From NCBI RefSeq assembly GCF_005239225.2, contig NC_133300.1:13483875-13547874 (forward strand): a stretch of 64,000 nt of DNA. The letters are read 5' to 3'. Shown in pieces: positions 34,736-47,775 of the stretch. Made by a program: the position numbers and the translations under genes. Origin of the DNA: Populus alba. Taxonomy: Eukaryota > Streptophyta > Magnoliopsida > Malpighiales > Salicaceae. The notes under the pieces are model-generated. The model ran no database searches. It saw only the letters and a program-made list of their open reading frames with translations, and had not been told where the DNA came from. Every line of letters begins with the position of its first letter. The first letter of the stretch is position 1.

Positions 34736-37700
34736 ATAACATTAAACAATATCATAGTTATATGGGACGGTTAAAAAATAATCTATAGTTAAAATAGGTA
34801 TTGAAATAGAAGTTAATAATAACGGGCTTGAAGTTTTTCCACTTTTTCAGTTTTTCAATTTTTAGTTATGGTATCCACATGAACCCCACGACCAGCCTTT
34901 AATTACTTAAATAGGTTGGGATCAATTTTTTTTACCATAAGAGAAAAATAAATAAATAAATAAAAACCCCTCAATACCAAACGGGTGCTAGAAATGGCAA
35001 TTACCAAATGGTTTATAAGGAATCCACTTGCTATTTTTGTATAAAAGGAAAAAAAAATAATTGCTTTAAAATCATTACGTTAAATGTTATCTGTGACAGA
35101 GAGATTTTATGGTTTTGTGGAGTGATTTTTATGTTAAGATAATCTGTTTTCAGCCTCGAAAAAGTTTATAATATCTAATTATGAAATTAGAAAATTAATG
35201 GTAAAATGTAAAATTTTATTTGGAACTAGTTTAAATAAAGGGTCCCTTTTAGTTGGTCACTAGTTTTGTTGCCCGCAGCGGAATGCAGGCATGGATTGGA
35301 GATGGTGGTGGTAATGTGTTTTTTAAGTATAATTTTAAAAAACTACTTATAATATATATATATATATATAAAAAGATGTTCAAACTTTGTTTTTCTTAAA
35401 AAAATATCTTAAATGATTTTTTTTTTTACATTTTTAATGTAAAAAAATATTTAGATCATAGAAAAATCCTTGATGGTATAATTAAATCTGACCCAACGGG
35501 TCAAACTTGAAATCTTTTAATTTGATTCATTGTCTTAATCGAGTGGAAGTTGTCACAACATAACGAAGCTTATTTGGTGGATCTAAAGACAACATGAATG
35601 ATTGGTTAAAACATGATTTGATTTTTAAAAAATAAAAAATAATATTTTTTAATATTGAAATGACAATTTATTAAATCGACTTAAATAAGAGAAGTGATCA
35701 TAATGAGCTAATCCGGTTGGCCATTTATCTCTTTCTTTCCCCATGTCTTCTTCTCTCCTTGATTGGACCTTCATTTTGATCGGGTGGGATGAAACTCAAG
35801 ACTAAACCAAAGAGTTATAAGAGAAATAGAGATTAAATTTAAAATAAAAAGGTGAAAATGTAGGAGTTGATATGACTCGATTCCTCACATAACTCGAGTT
35901 TTAAATTAAATTATATAATTTTTTTTCATAATATGATAGAGTTGATTTGATAGATATAAAAATAACTTAAATAACTGTAAAAATATAATTTGTATTTAAG
36001 AAATTTTAAAATAATATTAAATTTTAAATTAAATTAAATCGCTTGTAATTCACACTAGCAAACGAGAAAAGCTGCCACATTAGAGAGGTGATTGCGGCCC
36101 CTAGATTAAATTTGGTGTCCTTGTCCCGACGAGGGCTTCCGTCTTTCGTGGATCCAGTCACCAATTCTTCTCCTATTCTTTTTTTTTTTTTTAATATCGA
36201 TGACAGGATGCCTTTTGATTTCACAGGAACACACCACCGAGGCCATGGAAACAAACCATTAAGGCTAATTTCAAATAAAGCCAAAATAAAAAAAAATTAA
36301 ATTGAAAAAAAATCCTTAAATTGAAGAACCTGTTAGAATAATGTCCTTATAATATTCTCATTTTCGTACGTGAGAAATTCCTTAAATTGGTACAATAATC
36401 CGGAAACTCGAGTGTTGTTCGAAGGAAGGTTATCTTCGACGATTTTATTTTTTATCTTGATTTCTTTAACTGTAAACTATCGAGTCATTGTAGAAATTTA
36501 TTTAGTTTGACTCTGTCAACCCATTTAAAATCTATTTATTTAAAAAAAAAATAATTAACTCAAGTTAGTCAATTCAACTTATAATCACATCTTCTATCGA
36601 GTCTCCTCCAAATCAGATTTAATAACGGTAAACTATCCAAACATTGTAGAAACATGTGAATTTTACTTCTTTGAAATAAGTGGGGGTAAGATTGTAGAAA
36701 CATGTGCACCTAATTTTATAAAAAAGCTAAATAGTAGGACCTTTTTTGATAAAGTGTAAAGGGCATGCTTCAAGATCAAGGATGAACTCGCTTAAGATCT
36801 CAGGGAAAGTTGAGTGTTCTTGAAGCTACAGAAGTAAAGAGAGCACGAGAACCTTCAAGGGAAACAGTGATGGAGTCCAAAAGGCCATGGTGATGATGGC
36901 GACTCATAATAATGCCCAGAATCCAATTCAATTAACATGAACGCACATGAACAAGAGCAAAACGTAGCGAGGTAGTTGCCCTCCTTGAATTCTGGTCAAA
37001 AGTAACTTTAGTCCCTCAATAAAAACTTTTATTCTGGTTTTTCGTTGAAATCAAGTTATATCATGTCCTCTCATGCTTTGAGGAGCATGGCTTTTGCGTG
37101 GCCTTTTTTTTTTTTTTTTTAATTTATGCATGAATTTCGTGTGTCTTCGCTATTGTTAATCATGTGACGAGTAACAATGATTTCGATTGAGATGAAAAAT
37201 AGTTTTAAGAGATCAAAATGAGAAAGAAAATGGAATTTACTTTAGAGATTAACTTGCTTCTCACTTCAAGTGATATAAATAAATTTAAAAAAAAAAACTC
37301 TACAATACACAGGGAAAATATTATGGATATCCACAATGAATTCAGAATATTTTCTCTATTTTTCCTCTCTCAGTACAAAATTGAAGCCTTCGAATGAAGG
37401 GTGTTTTTATCTTTTTATAAGGATAAAATATCGTTTAAGAAATCATTGGGGACATAGATGTTTTTTATTTTTTTAACAATGAAATTATTAAAATAACCTT
37501 TTATGCAAAAAGAAAAATTAAGTTTTTTATAGGCGTTGGCTTCTTCGTAAAGTGCATTTCTATCTTTTTAAAATTTAAAAATTAAAAAATAAAAAAAAAA
37601 TTGCTAGCATGTAATGAGCATGCATGAGCGAGTGGATGCCGCTCGTGCCTTTTGAGAGGCATGCACGGTTTTTTTGTTAATATATCTCATTTATAATTTA

Positions 37701-39469
37701 TGATTTGTTTTATTTAGTCTTTTTGAATTGAGGGTTTTTTTTAATGTTTTATATGTGTTTAATTTTTGAAGATGTTATTATGATTTATTTATAAAAAAAG
37801 TTTTTTTTATTTTTTATGTAGATGAAATTCATTAAAAATATTTTCATTGTTATTTGGATGAATAAAAAATTTATTTCAACAAATAAATTTAGTAAACACA
37901 ACCTGATAAACGTTTTATTTTACAAAATTCAAATATTTAATTTGTGTAACTTTTAATTTTAGTTATTGTTAATGAATTTTTTTTATTTATTTATTTATTA
38001 ATATTTGATTGATTTATTTAATTAGATATTTGCATAACCTTTTTATTTATATTTAAAATTATTCTATGCATAAAAATGCATTGATAAAGCCCACACATCT
38101 ATTTTTTTTTATTAAAAAAATATGACTCATCCACTACATGACGCGAGTTAAAATGCTAGTTTTAGACATATGCTTAGTTAAAGTATAATGATGTTCCTAA
38201 TGGGCCGAACTTGGTTGGTATTAAGATTTATTTGTTATTGTTATTTTATGTAATGCTTTAGTTATTACTAGTAATCTATCTTCGCTGCATTGATGGCTAG
38301 GCAATAGCATTTAGAAAAATATAAAATTAAAAGTATTATCATCATCAGAGATATTTTAAGAGCTCCAATTCATATAAAACATATGTAAAAAGCTACAAGA
38401 ACAAAACAATATATCATGGTTTGACAAAATAAAATATATTGGTAAGCCCAAACTCCGATCCAAATAAGTATTAAATCCTAACTAAAAATAAAGTATTAAT
38501 TAAGCTCAAACGAGCCTTGAGTTATAGCTGAAATAATAAAAATAAAAATTATAAGTTAATTCTTCTATGTTGTTGTGAGAAGAGAAAAAGAAAAGAAAAC
38601 AACACATGTTTGATATAAGACTTCTATACAGCTTGCAATGCTGCCCCATGATCCTAGAAATCAATTTGTCGTTAAATACTATTGGTTCTTCTTTTCTTGT
38701 ATAGCTATGATAAATGAAAATTCCTTGTAAAATTTTTTTTTGAACATTCAATGAATCATTATCACACTTGAAAATTATATCGTTGTTCATTAAATATCCT
38801 TCTAGAATTAGAAAATTCCCAGAACAAGCTATCATATTGTTGTAGGAAAAAGGATCCTGATTAAATAAAAAGTTTTCAAGTCAAAAGAAAATAAATAACA
38901 AAATTCGTATATTATGTTCTAATATATATCACAAAGCCTTCTCAAATTTTGATTCACTCGAAATTTTACCCAAACATAGAAAAATACCTCTGAAATCTTC
39001 TAGTAAAGTCTAAGCTCGATTAAATGGTTTGATTTGGAGTTATGCTAGATAATATATAATTAAATGATAAAAAAATTTATATCAAAATTCAAATCTGACC
39101 TTACTTAAATACAAGTTACCTGAAAAAAATTGTTTTGGGATTGTGAAAGATATAAAGAAAGAGGAAAAAAAAAATAAAAGCTAGAATAAAATTGCAATTA
39201 TAACGTAATAGTAATTAATAATGTAATTTAAAAGCTTCTTTTCGAAGGTGATTAAATCTCTTTGACCTTAGTCCCGGGTGAAAAAACCCAAAACAAATCA
39301 TATTTACCATGGAAGATGGAAAGAGAGAGAATTGATATCTTTGACTTAAGATAATGCGACTTCTTGGGTGTTAGAGAATGGAAAAAAAAAAAAAAAAATC
39401 TCAACAATATTATTTCAACATTGAATGAAATGCTTCTACATAGAGGCACTATTTCTCGAATTTTTAGGG

Positions 39470-39660
39470 TATGTTTGAAAGTATAGGTGTTGTTGTTTTT
39501 TAAAGTGATTTTCACTTAAAAATATATCAAATAATATATATATATATATATATATATATTTTTTAAAATTTATTTTTAAAATTAGCTTATCAAAATGATC
39601 TAAAAATACCAAAAAAATATTAATTTAAAATAAAGAAAAAAATATAAAAATTATATTTAC
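39470..39660 (+). repeat. MITE-like AT-rich dispersed repeat, copy 5
   Basis: It starts GGTATGTTTGAAAGTATAGG and continues with TTTTCACTTAAAAATATATC, TATCAAAATGATCTAAAAAT and AATATTAATTTAAAATAAAG. An internal TA tract (39534-39559) has expanded within it. Confidence 0.6.
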
Positions 39661-40477
39661 CATGTGAAAGAGAAAGAAATGTATAGTTTTAGGCTATGTG
39701 ACTTTTCCTGAAAGGTGCAAGAGATAGAAAAGGATTTTTAAAAATCTTCAAAATATCATTCCAACAATGAAGGAAGATAAGAGCACAGAGAAGGAAGATA
39801 TGGTTGCAAATAAGCGACGAATAAAGCCAATAAAAAAAAGGAGAAATTATATAAAAAGGACTAAGAGCTGAAAAAAAAAATTACAACAACAATGCATTTC
39901 TATAGTCAAGGTCTATTTCATTTTAGTTTCTTTTTCTTATATATATATATAAGAAAAGGTTTTTAGAAAAGAATACTTTGTCTAATTCTTTGATCGCTTG
40001 GGCTTCTTTTTCTTTCTTCTTTCTTCTTTTTTTTTGTCTTAATGGCCTTTTCTCCAACGTTTTACAAATTGAAGGCCTAAATAAATTTTTCTTAAGAATT
40101 TATAGATATAGAAGAAATAAATTTGTTGGTACCAAAAAGAAACTTAATTTAATTGAAATTGACAAGGACGGCTACACATCATAGGTATAATAACTTAATT
40201 TAATTTGTAATATTTGTGTATGTATGACTTTTATATCATCAAAGATGCTAAAATCTAGTCGTTGTTCACAAGTGACAAGTCATTCATGTCTCTATATGGC
40301 TTGCAATATCAATCGTTATCGTTAATTAAACCTATCAAATGCAAAAAAAAAAAAAAAAAAAAAAAATTTTACATATAAAATAAAATCAACCTAATTTGTC
40401 ATTTGAAACTAAAGGGAACAAAAGCAACTCATTATTTTGTGATCCTTGCAAGGATTGTTAGAGATTGTGGTAATGAT

Positions 40478-40690
40478 TTATGGTTTAAAATGTTTTTTAC
40501 TTAAAAATACATAAAAATAATTTTTTTTATTCTTTAAGAATTATTTTTTAGATCAACATATTAAAATGATATGAAAAATATAAAAAAATTATTTTAATAA
40601 AATAAATTTTAAATTTTAAGAGAATACGATTTCAATTGCATTTCCAAATATAATCATAACACGAGAACAAATAAAACATGTTTTTAAGTT
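40478..40690 (+). repeat. MITE-like AT-rich dispersed repeat, copy 6
   Basis: It shares TTTTTTACTTAAAAATACAT, AACATATTAAAATGATATGA and a closing stretch with the other copies. More diverged. Confidence 0.5.
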
Positions 40691-41114
40691 AAAAAAGTTA
40701 CAAAAGGTAAATTAAGAAATAAACAAATGAGCTAATAATGTGTAAATCATAATATAAGATGGAGTAAAAAATAATTGGCAAACCTCACAGACACCCAAAT
40801 GATTGTGGTAGTCTCAATTTTGCATTTAAACCATTTTTGTATCAATTTTATCACCATACTATTTTGATTTCTCAATAAGCACCCATGTTAAAGTTATTTA
40901 ACGAAAAAAATGTTAAGTTTTTTCACAAAATAATGTAATCTCTTAAAAATATAAGTAAAATTTGGATAGAAATATGAATAAAAAGTCTTAAAAATTGATG
41001 GAAGTCCTTAATTGAAAAATTTTTAAAAAATTAAGGATAAAATTGATATGAAAATAATTTTGTGATAAAGTTGAAAATACCTCCATAGCTGGATGATGTT
41101 TTTAATATTAAATC

Positions 41115-41153
<39 letters not shown>

Positions 41154-42038
41154 AAAGAGCATATGAAGTTGATTAATGTATTTAAGTCGTGTATATGTTT
41201 TAAAATAATTAATGTGCAGAGACTCAACACGTTTAAACATTTTTTGGACTTTATTTTTAGGCCTAAGCCCGCTAAACCAATGGAACGCATGTGACTAAAT
41301 TCTTTTTTTTTTTTTTTTATGGTTTTTTTTTTAATTTTATTATTTAATACTGAGTTTTTATTAAAATTATTTATTTAATTATTTTTTTAATTTTATTCTT
41401 AAATATTTGATTGATTTTTAATTGGTTTCCACGATTTCTTTCAGTTTATTTTTTATAAGGTTATTGTGATTTTAAATAAATATCTTTACATTTAATTGAT
41501 GTTTGATTTCATGAGCGTATATCTTTTTATTGTAAAATATAATTTTAAAAAATAAAAATTATTAAAATGAGTGGAATTCATGATCTAGGGTGTATGTTTG
41601 ACAAGTTATACCATAAAATCTAAATTAATCAAATATATAATCTTCTTAATATGAAAAAAAAGATATCACCTTGTTAAATTATTGTTTCTACAAGTTATTT
41701 AGATTATTTTTAGATCCATTAAATTGATTGAGTAATATCAAATTAATTTTCATAAAATTTAATTTTAATTCTAAATTAGACAAAAATTCGAGTGAGGAGA
41801 ATTTAAATCAATTAAACAAGTTATATTTAATAATAAATATCATATAGTTCCATATAATCTATATATTTTTTACTTTTTACTTTTTTTATTTAATCAAGAG
41901 TGGAGCGCAGAAAAATAAACTAATATTATATACGTATATTGGATTGTTGGATACAATCTCACGAAGACTTGACAATATTGATAAGTAGGTACATTTCCAA
42001 CATTGTCATGTAGGTTCAAATCATAAAAAAGGTTTTAA

Positions 42039-42080
<42 letters not shown>

Positions 42081-42551
42081 TAATGTGGGCTTGGAAGACG
42101 GCGCCCGAGGCTTCAACCGGAGACAGACTCGGTGTCCATGGAGCTAACCGGAAAATGACCTTATTAAAAAGAAAAAAATAATAAAAATGTTTTTGGGCCT
42201 AACTCAAAGTTACGAATCAATCTGGGTTATGCTTCTTCAATCTTTTTCAACGAAGTCCTTTCGAAAATCAAACCAAAAAAAAAATGTTTATGCACTGTTT
42301 ATTTTTGTTATAGAAATGTGGTTTTTTTTTTTTTTAAATATTATTTTTAAATTATTTTAATGTATTGAAATAAAAAAATTTATTTTTTTATTATAAAATC
42401 TTCTTTATTTTAAATGTACATTTAAAATTGTGATAACAACATGGTATAAGAAAAAAAAATATTATAAGTTTTTAATGAAATTTGGGTCATGTTTAAATGA
42501 TTTTTACTATAAAAAAAAAAATTAAACTCCCCAAAAACTTGCTTAATTATA

Positions 42552-42750
42552 AGTTAGATGTGTGGTTGTAGTTGTTTTTGAAAGAATTTTTCACTTTATA
42601 ATGTATTAAAATAATATATTTTTTATTTTTTAAAAATTATTTTTAATATTAATGCATCAAAATGATTTAAAAATATAAAAAAAAATATTAATTTAAAATA
42701 AAAAAAAATTTAAATATACTTTTAAAACATAAAAAACAAACATAAATAAA
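42552..42750 (+). repeat. MITE-like AT-rich dispersed repeat, copy 7
   Basis: The best-preserved copy: TAGATGTGTGGTTGTAGTTG, TTTTTCACTTTATAATGTAT, GCATCAAAATGATTTAAAAA, AATATTAATTTAAAATAAAA, then TTTAAAACATAAAAAACAAA. It lies just upstream of the TPX2-like promoter. Confidence 0.6.
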
Positions 42751-42881
42751 ACTTCATGGATTTAATTTTTTTTTTTAATTTTTTAAATAGCAAATATGAG
42801 AAGAGATTGATTTATAGGCATAACTGTTGCTAAATAAATCTTTCCACCACCTCCATGATAATCCACTAAAATCGCACACCA

Positions 42882-42892
42882 TCTAACGGTCA
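42882..42892 (+). promoter_or_regulatory. MSA (mitosis-specific activator) element
   Basis: TCTAACGGTCA matches the full MSA consensus YCYAACGGYYA. In plants this site is bound by three-repeat MYB factors (MYB3R) and drives G2/M expression. It lies 265-275 bp upstream of the ATG of a TPX2-like gene, which fits a mitotic gene. Confidence 0.75.
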
Positions 42893-42958
42893 AAAACCCA
42901 AAACAAAATTCAAACGAATCAATCCAACCCCTACAAAACCACAACCCCACAAAAAAAC

Positions 42959-42969
42959 TAGCCGTTACG
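42959..42969 (-). promoter_or_regulatory. Second MSA-like element
   Basis: The minus strand reads CGTAACGGCTA, with the AACGG core and 10 of 11 consensus positions. MSA sites commonly occur in pairs and work in either orientation. Confidence 0.55.
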
Positions 42970-43156
42970 AAGAGCGTCCAAAACCCTCTACGTTCCTTTT
43001 TCTCTTCACAGTCACACACCATCTATGCCCTCATTCATCGCGCTCTCTCTCTCTCTCAGTGATCAAAGAAACAAACCCCCATCTCTCTCCCTCTCAATCG
43101 AAACACTTACAAGCAAAAAACCCTTTATTGATTTTGGTATTTTGAAGTGATTCTTG

Positions 43157-46100
43157 ATGGATTTGAATACCAAGAATCCAAAATCAGCCACTCCGGTGAA
43201 AGACCCTCATGGGTTTCAATCAAAATTATCTGAGAATTCAAATCCAAATCTTTCCCATTCAAGTCCTTGTTCAAAACCCACAAATTCTCCTCTTACCAAA
43301 TCTGCCAAATCCCAAAAATCTGCCTCGAGGAATCCGACTTTGAATCTAAATCCTGTCATTTATTCACCCAGAAACAAGATTAGGGAAAGAAGGTTTGTAG
43401 TGGCAAAAAAGAAATCAAAGAAAGGGGCTTTGAATTCAAATACAACTCCTGTGGATTGCAAGTGCAAGGAGAGATATGGGGACAATGTAAACAAGTGCTT
43501 GTGTGTGGCCTATGAGACATTAAGGGCTTCGCAGGAGGAGTTTTTCAAGAAAAAGAATGATGTTGAAGAGAAAGGTGACACAGATAAGGAAAAGGCCTTT
43601 GATTATAAAGCTATGATAGAATTTGAAGAGGAGGAGATAGAAAATCATTTTGCGGCTCAAAATCTTGAGATTGAAGATAGAGACGGATCAGATACTCAAT
43701 ATTCCTGCGAAAGCGAGAAATCGGGACAAATGGGTAGTTCCACAATCAAGAGAAGGAGAGATAAGTTACTTGAAGATGCAAGAAACAGTGCACCTGACTC
43801 TGGGAAAGTGAAGCATTTGGTTGATGCCTTTGAGAAGCTTTTTACCCTACCAAATCCAAAGGGATCAGATAAGACTGAAGAGGAGGAGATAAAGGAGAAT
43901 AGAAAGAAGGCAATGCAATGGGCATTGCCTGGATTGCAGCATCCTAAAGTGGTGCCCGAGACTGAATACTCTTCTTCTTCATTTTCATTGCCTAGGTTTC
44001 AGCCTGCTGAGGTATCCGAGACAAACGTCTCTTCTTCTTCATTCTGTCCATCTGATTTCTGTTTAACTTCCGAGAATCTGGGGCTGGATTCAAGGATTTC
44101 TCTTTCCTCTTCATGGGATGGCAGTCATGGCAGGTTAGTAACAACTGCTGAATTGATTTCATTGAACCCCACATTTGAAAACATATTTTAGTTTTTAAGT
44201 TAGGTTCTAATTAGGTATTAATTTTCTGTTTTTTTCGAAATGCCAGTAATTCTAGCAGGTCATCTAATGGAGGCAGGAGAAGCCGAAGAAATGTGAGTTG
44301 TTTTTTTTTTTTTTTACTTGCCTCGTAATTTCCTATTTGATCTCGCGTGTATTATATTTAAGCTGATGATTTTGGTGATCTTGTTTGAATTTTTAGAGTG
44401 CTGAGTCAAGTGGAACAATGGGGTTGAGGCGATTGAAGAAGAAGAAGCAACTTAAAGTCACAAGCCAAAAGCCATTTAAGCTCAGGACAGAGGTGCGTAG
44501 CTTTCTTTCTTTCTTTTTCCATCATGAGAGCTGAACATGGAGTGTTCACATTGCTTTGTAATGAATTGCACGGTAAGTTTTGTGATTGGTTCCCATTGTA
44601 GCAAAGGGGAAGACAGAAGGAAGAGGAATTCACAAAGAAGATTCAAGAAATAATGATGGAGGAGGAGAGGCTGCGGATTCCTGTTGCACAAGGCCTGCCT
44701 TGGACAACAGACGAACCAGAGGTTAGTCCTTTCTCTGATTGAGTAGGCAAGGCAATTGATACTCCAAGATGCCTTATAAACTTGAAGACCAGTTCCATGC
44801 TGCATGGTTAATAGCATGTTTTTAACCATTTTGATTTGGAAGGATAAACAGTTCACAGAAATGAGATTAGTTGACCTGTTTCTGTCATGAGGAATATGCA
44901 ATCAAGGATTTAGGGAAATATTTGTGTTCATGAGTTCAATTTCATTGATGTGTTCTGTCTAATTTTACATGTCATGGAGTTCAGTTTTTAATCATACGTT
45001 TTGATCATGAATTACTTACATGGGCGTTGTCTGCAGTGCCTAATCAAACCTCCAGTGAAAGAAAACACCAAGCCCGTTGACCTGAAGCTCCATAGTGATA
45101 TTCGGGCCGTGGAGCGTGCTGACTTTGACCATCAGGTAATTTTCTAACTATATTGATTAGCATATGGGGTTTTAGTGCTGATCTTGATAGGTGCACTGCT
45201 CGGTTTATGATTAAACTACCAGAAAATGGGTCTATTAAAGCCTGTACAATTAACTTTCGATACTCTGGTCGAAGAGAACATCTAATAGAAGCATGGCTTA
45301 CAGTGAAATGCCTCTCATAGAGTGAGGTTGTTACCCCCCTCGTGATTGATAAGTGGTGTTTGTGCTTTCATGTGCGGGCAATCATGTGTTTACTCATTTG
45401 TTGTTACTTGTTGGTTCTAGCTAGCTGAAACTATATCACAGTACCAAGACTTGAAACCTGGAAGTAACTTCATCATTTCTTTATATTACAATGCTGTCAG
45501 GTATCTGAGAAGATGAGCCTGATTGAGCAATACAAGATGGAAAGAGAGAGGCAACGAAAGGTAAGTATAGAAAGAAAAGGCATGCTTTTAGGGTGATGCT
45601 GCTGTTTCATTCTGATTAAAATCTTCAAATTCGCTGTTGGCTCTTGTAGTTGGCAGAAGAGGAAGAGATACGCAGATTGAGAAAGGAACTCGTTCCAAAA
45701 GCACAGCCCATGCCCTATTTCGATCGGCCATTCATTCCCAGAAGGTAAGGGTTACCTGGTTTATTTATTCGCATGTGTGTGTCTTGTAAGGCACTTCATT
45801 TCCATATGCGTTCCTTGTGGCTATGGTGGGGTTGTTTACAGTGGCAAAGCTCAACCTTTCTTCTGAAGGGGGAAAAGCAAAGGTCCAAGGGACCATGGTG
45901 TTTGTTCAAATGTGTTTTGATGTGTCCTTATGCTTAGAATGAAAGTTTACATCAGTTCTTTTGGTAGTTAATATGCACAAACAAGAAGGAATGGTGGTGA
46001 ACATTGTATTTCGTTGTCCTCAGAATACACGAGATAAAATTTGTGCCAAAGCATGGTTATTTTACTTCGAAATGTATTTGGCTTTTTTGGTCATGGATCA

Positions 46101-46348
46101 TAAGCTTCCTTCGTTTGATTTGTATCAGCCAACCCTTCTAAAAGACCCCTTTTAAGATAAAATGTGCAGCTTTCTTGTTGAATGAACTAGTTAGTTAAAT
46201 GACGTACTGTCTGCTGTTTTTGGATTTCTTAAGGTCAATGAAGCATCCAACAGTGCCGAGAGAACCAAGGTTTCACATACCTCAACACAAGAAGATCAAG
46301 TGCTGTCTATCATGGAGCGATGTCAGTAGCTACACTTGTGATCAATAG
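43157..46348 (+). CDS. TPX2-domain microtubule-associated protein (TPX2-like)
   Basis: Eight exons: 43157-44133, 44247-44292, 44397-44492, 44602-44721, 45037-45135, 45501-45560, 45650-45744, 46234-46348. All introns are GT-AG and the frame is kept throughout; the predicted protein is 535 residues. The ATG at 43157 is the first in frame. The N-terminal half is low-complexity, Ser/Lys/Asn-rich, with a DCKCKERYG/CLCVAYETL cysteine cluster. VKHLVDAFEKLFTLP near residue 228 resembles the calmodulin-binding motif of plant CaM-binding proteins. Exons 3-8 encode the TPX2 C-terminal domain: KPFKLRTEQRGRQKEEEF, a charged helix (MSLIEQYKMERERQRK), then MPYFDRPFIPRRS and a conserved PREPRFHIPQHKK. TPX2-family proteins bind spindle microtubules and Aurora kinase or kinesins. 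MSA promoter elements support mitotic expression. Partner specificity is not deducible. Confidence 0.9.
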
Positions 46349-46645
46349 GGAAACAGAGGAAGAGAAAGAGAATAGGTGGAGGAGGGTTAGGCATTCGTTC
46401 GTTCTTGTCAATTAGTACTTAATACTGTTGACCCTTGTTCTGTTTATCCATTTTCTCACTCAACTCTTCCCAATCATTCTTTACATCATCTGTATATGAG
46501 AGGCAACCAATTAGTTGCAATTTTGAGGACTGTCTTTGTTGGCTTGTGTTCTTGTGCGCAGTGAAACCAGTGGGGGGAAAAACATATGAAGTTCTCAATT
46601 CATACTTGGTGCCTTTCAAGGTTGCATGACAAGTTAGTGCAGCAG

Positions 46646-46985
46646 AATATTTATCTGTGGCTTATTGTTTCTTCCATTTCCTCCATTGATAAGTTCTTAA
46701 TCTTTTCTCATGTCCAAGCCTCCAGCATATAACTCTGCGTTGTTTCTTTTCTATTGTGCAAATCACCTTGTTGCCCAGAAACTATTGCCTGTTTATATTT
46801 ACTCCCCCTTGAATATTTATCTGTGGCTTATTGTTTCTTCCATTTCCTCCATTGATAAGTCCTTAATAATCTTTTCTCATGTCCAAGCCTTCCAGCATAT
46901 AACTCTCTGCGTTGTTTCTTCTCTCTCGTGCAAATCACCTTGTTACCCAGCAACTATTGCCTGTTTTTATTTACTCCCCCTTGAA
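46646..46985. repeat. Tandem duplication, unit about 166-174 bp
   Basis: Units 46646-46811 and 46812-46985 both begin AATATTTATCTGTGGCTTAT and end in TTTACTCCCCCTTGAA. They differ by a few substitutions and short indels. They lie downstream of the TPX2-like stop codon, perhaps in its 3'UTR. Confidence 0.92.
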
Positions 46986-47084
46986 CTATTATTTCTTCCT
47001 ATCTTTTGCTTTTATTATTGCCTTTTCTTTTTTCATTTATCAATTATTTTGACTCTTTTTTATGCGCTAATTTTCATATGCTTT

Positions 47085-47775
47085 TCAATGAATTTATTAA
47101 TGAAATCTAATGAAAGGGGTGTATATTCGAACAAGCAATAGTTCAGCTATTAAAATTTTATAAAAACCTCAATTCAGTATAAACAAAAATGAATAATTGT
47201 ATAGGAGGTTTTTATATAGACTGGTCTTGTTAAAATTAATTTGGTTTTTTTTTTCCTATTCATGTGATTTTCATGTATTTTTAACAAATTTATTAATGAA
47301 AATTGACAAAAAAAAATGTAAATCAAAACGAGTAATACTTCAACTATTGAAAGAAAAATATTTTTTCAAGGATGTAAATAAAGAGAAGCAATAATTTAAG
47401 GGGTCTTTGTACAAACTATCCAAGTTGTGTTAAAATTATCTCTAAAGATTATTTATGAAAAGAGATAATTCTAATATAGTTTTGATAATTGAAAAAACTT
47501 AGTGTTTCTAAAACTCTCTTTTTTTTGTATTCCATAGCTCATAGTTTTGTATTCTGACATAGTATACAAATTATATTGTTAAGGTGTGAATGAAAAGTTA
47601 TGTCATTTTAAACTAGAAAGTTATATCCTTTTGTTTTAAAAGTTGTGTTAAATTATCTATCAAGATTATCTATGAAAAGAGATAATTTTTGACATAGTTT
47701 TAATAATGAAGAAAACTTACAGTTTTTCTAAAACTCTTCTTTTTTGTATTCCTTGGCTCAAAGTTTTTATAGAGA
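47085..47775. repeat. Degenerate tandem array, period about 195-218 bp
   Basis: 47424-47550 and 47642-47772 share GTTGTGTTAAA, TATGAAAAGAGATAATT and TTCTAAAACTC. Weaker matches place earlier units: TTTATTAATGAAA at about 47092 and 47288, and a GACTGGTCTTGTTAAAATTA-like phrase at about 47219. Roughly three units are visible. Confidence 0.65.

Larger units (their letters stand above)
32572..42880. other. 10 kb gene-free repeat region
   Basis: I found no supportable gene between the UGD promoter and the TPX2-like promoter. The interval holds MITE-like repeats, a direct duplication at 33.54-34.13 kb, TA microsatellites (35352-35371, 39534-39559, 41119-41151, 42041-42075) and an A24 run (40343-40366). 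A slightly more GC-rich island at 36080-36270 has a 70-codon plus frame and an 86-codon minus frame without recognisable domains. 36760-36990 has near-coding composition but no frame I can identify. Confidence 0.5.

Noticed and set aside
36024..36300. Overlapping plus and minus frames in a GC-richer island
   Set aside because: Neither has a recognisable domain, and both include low-complexity Lys or Phe runs across a poly-T tract.
42783..43022. 79-codon minus frame upstream of the TPX2-like gene
   Set aside because: It lies over the promoter and MSA elements and has no similarity. The mirror of C/A-rich leader DNA explains its composition.
46710..47141. 143-codon plus frame
   Set aside because: It spans the 166 bp tandem duplication and encodes a Phe/Leu/Ser-rich product typical of T-rich noncoding DNA.
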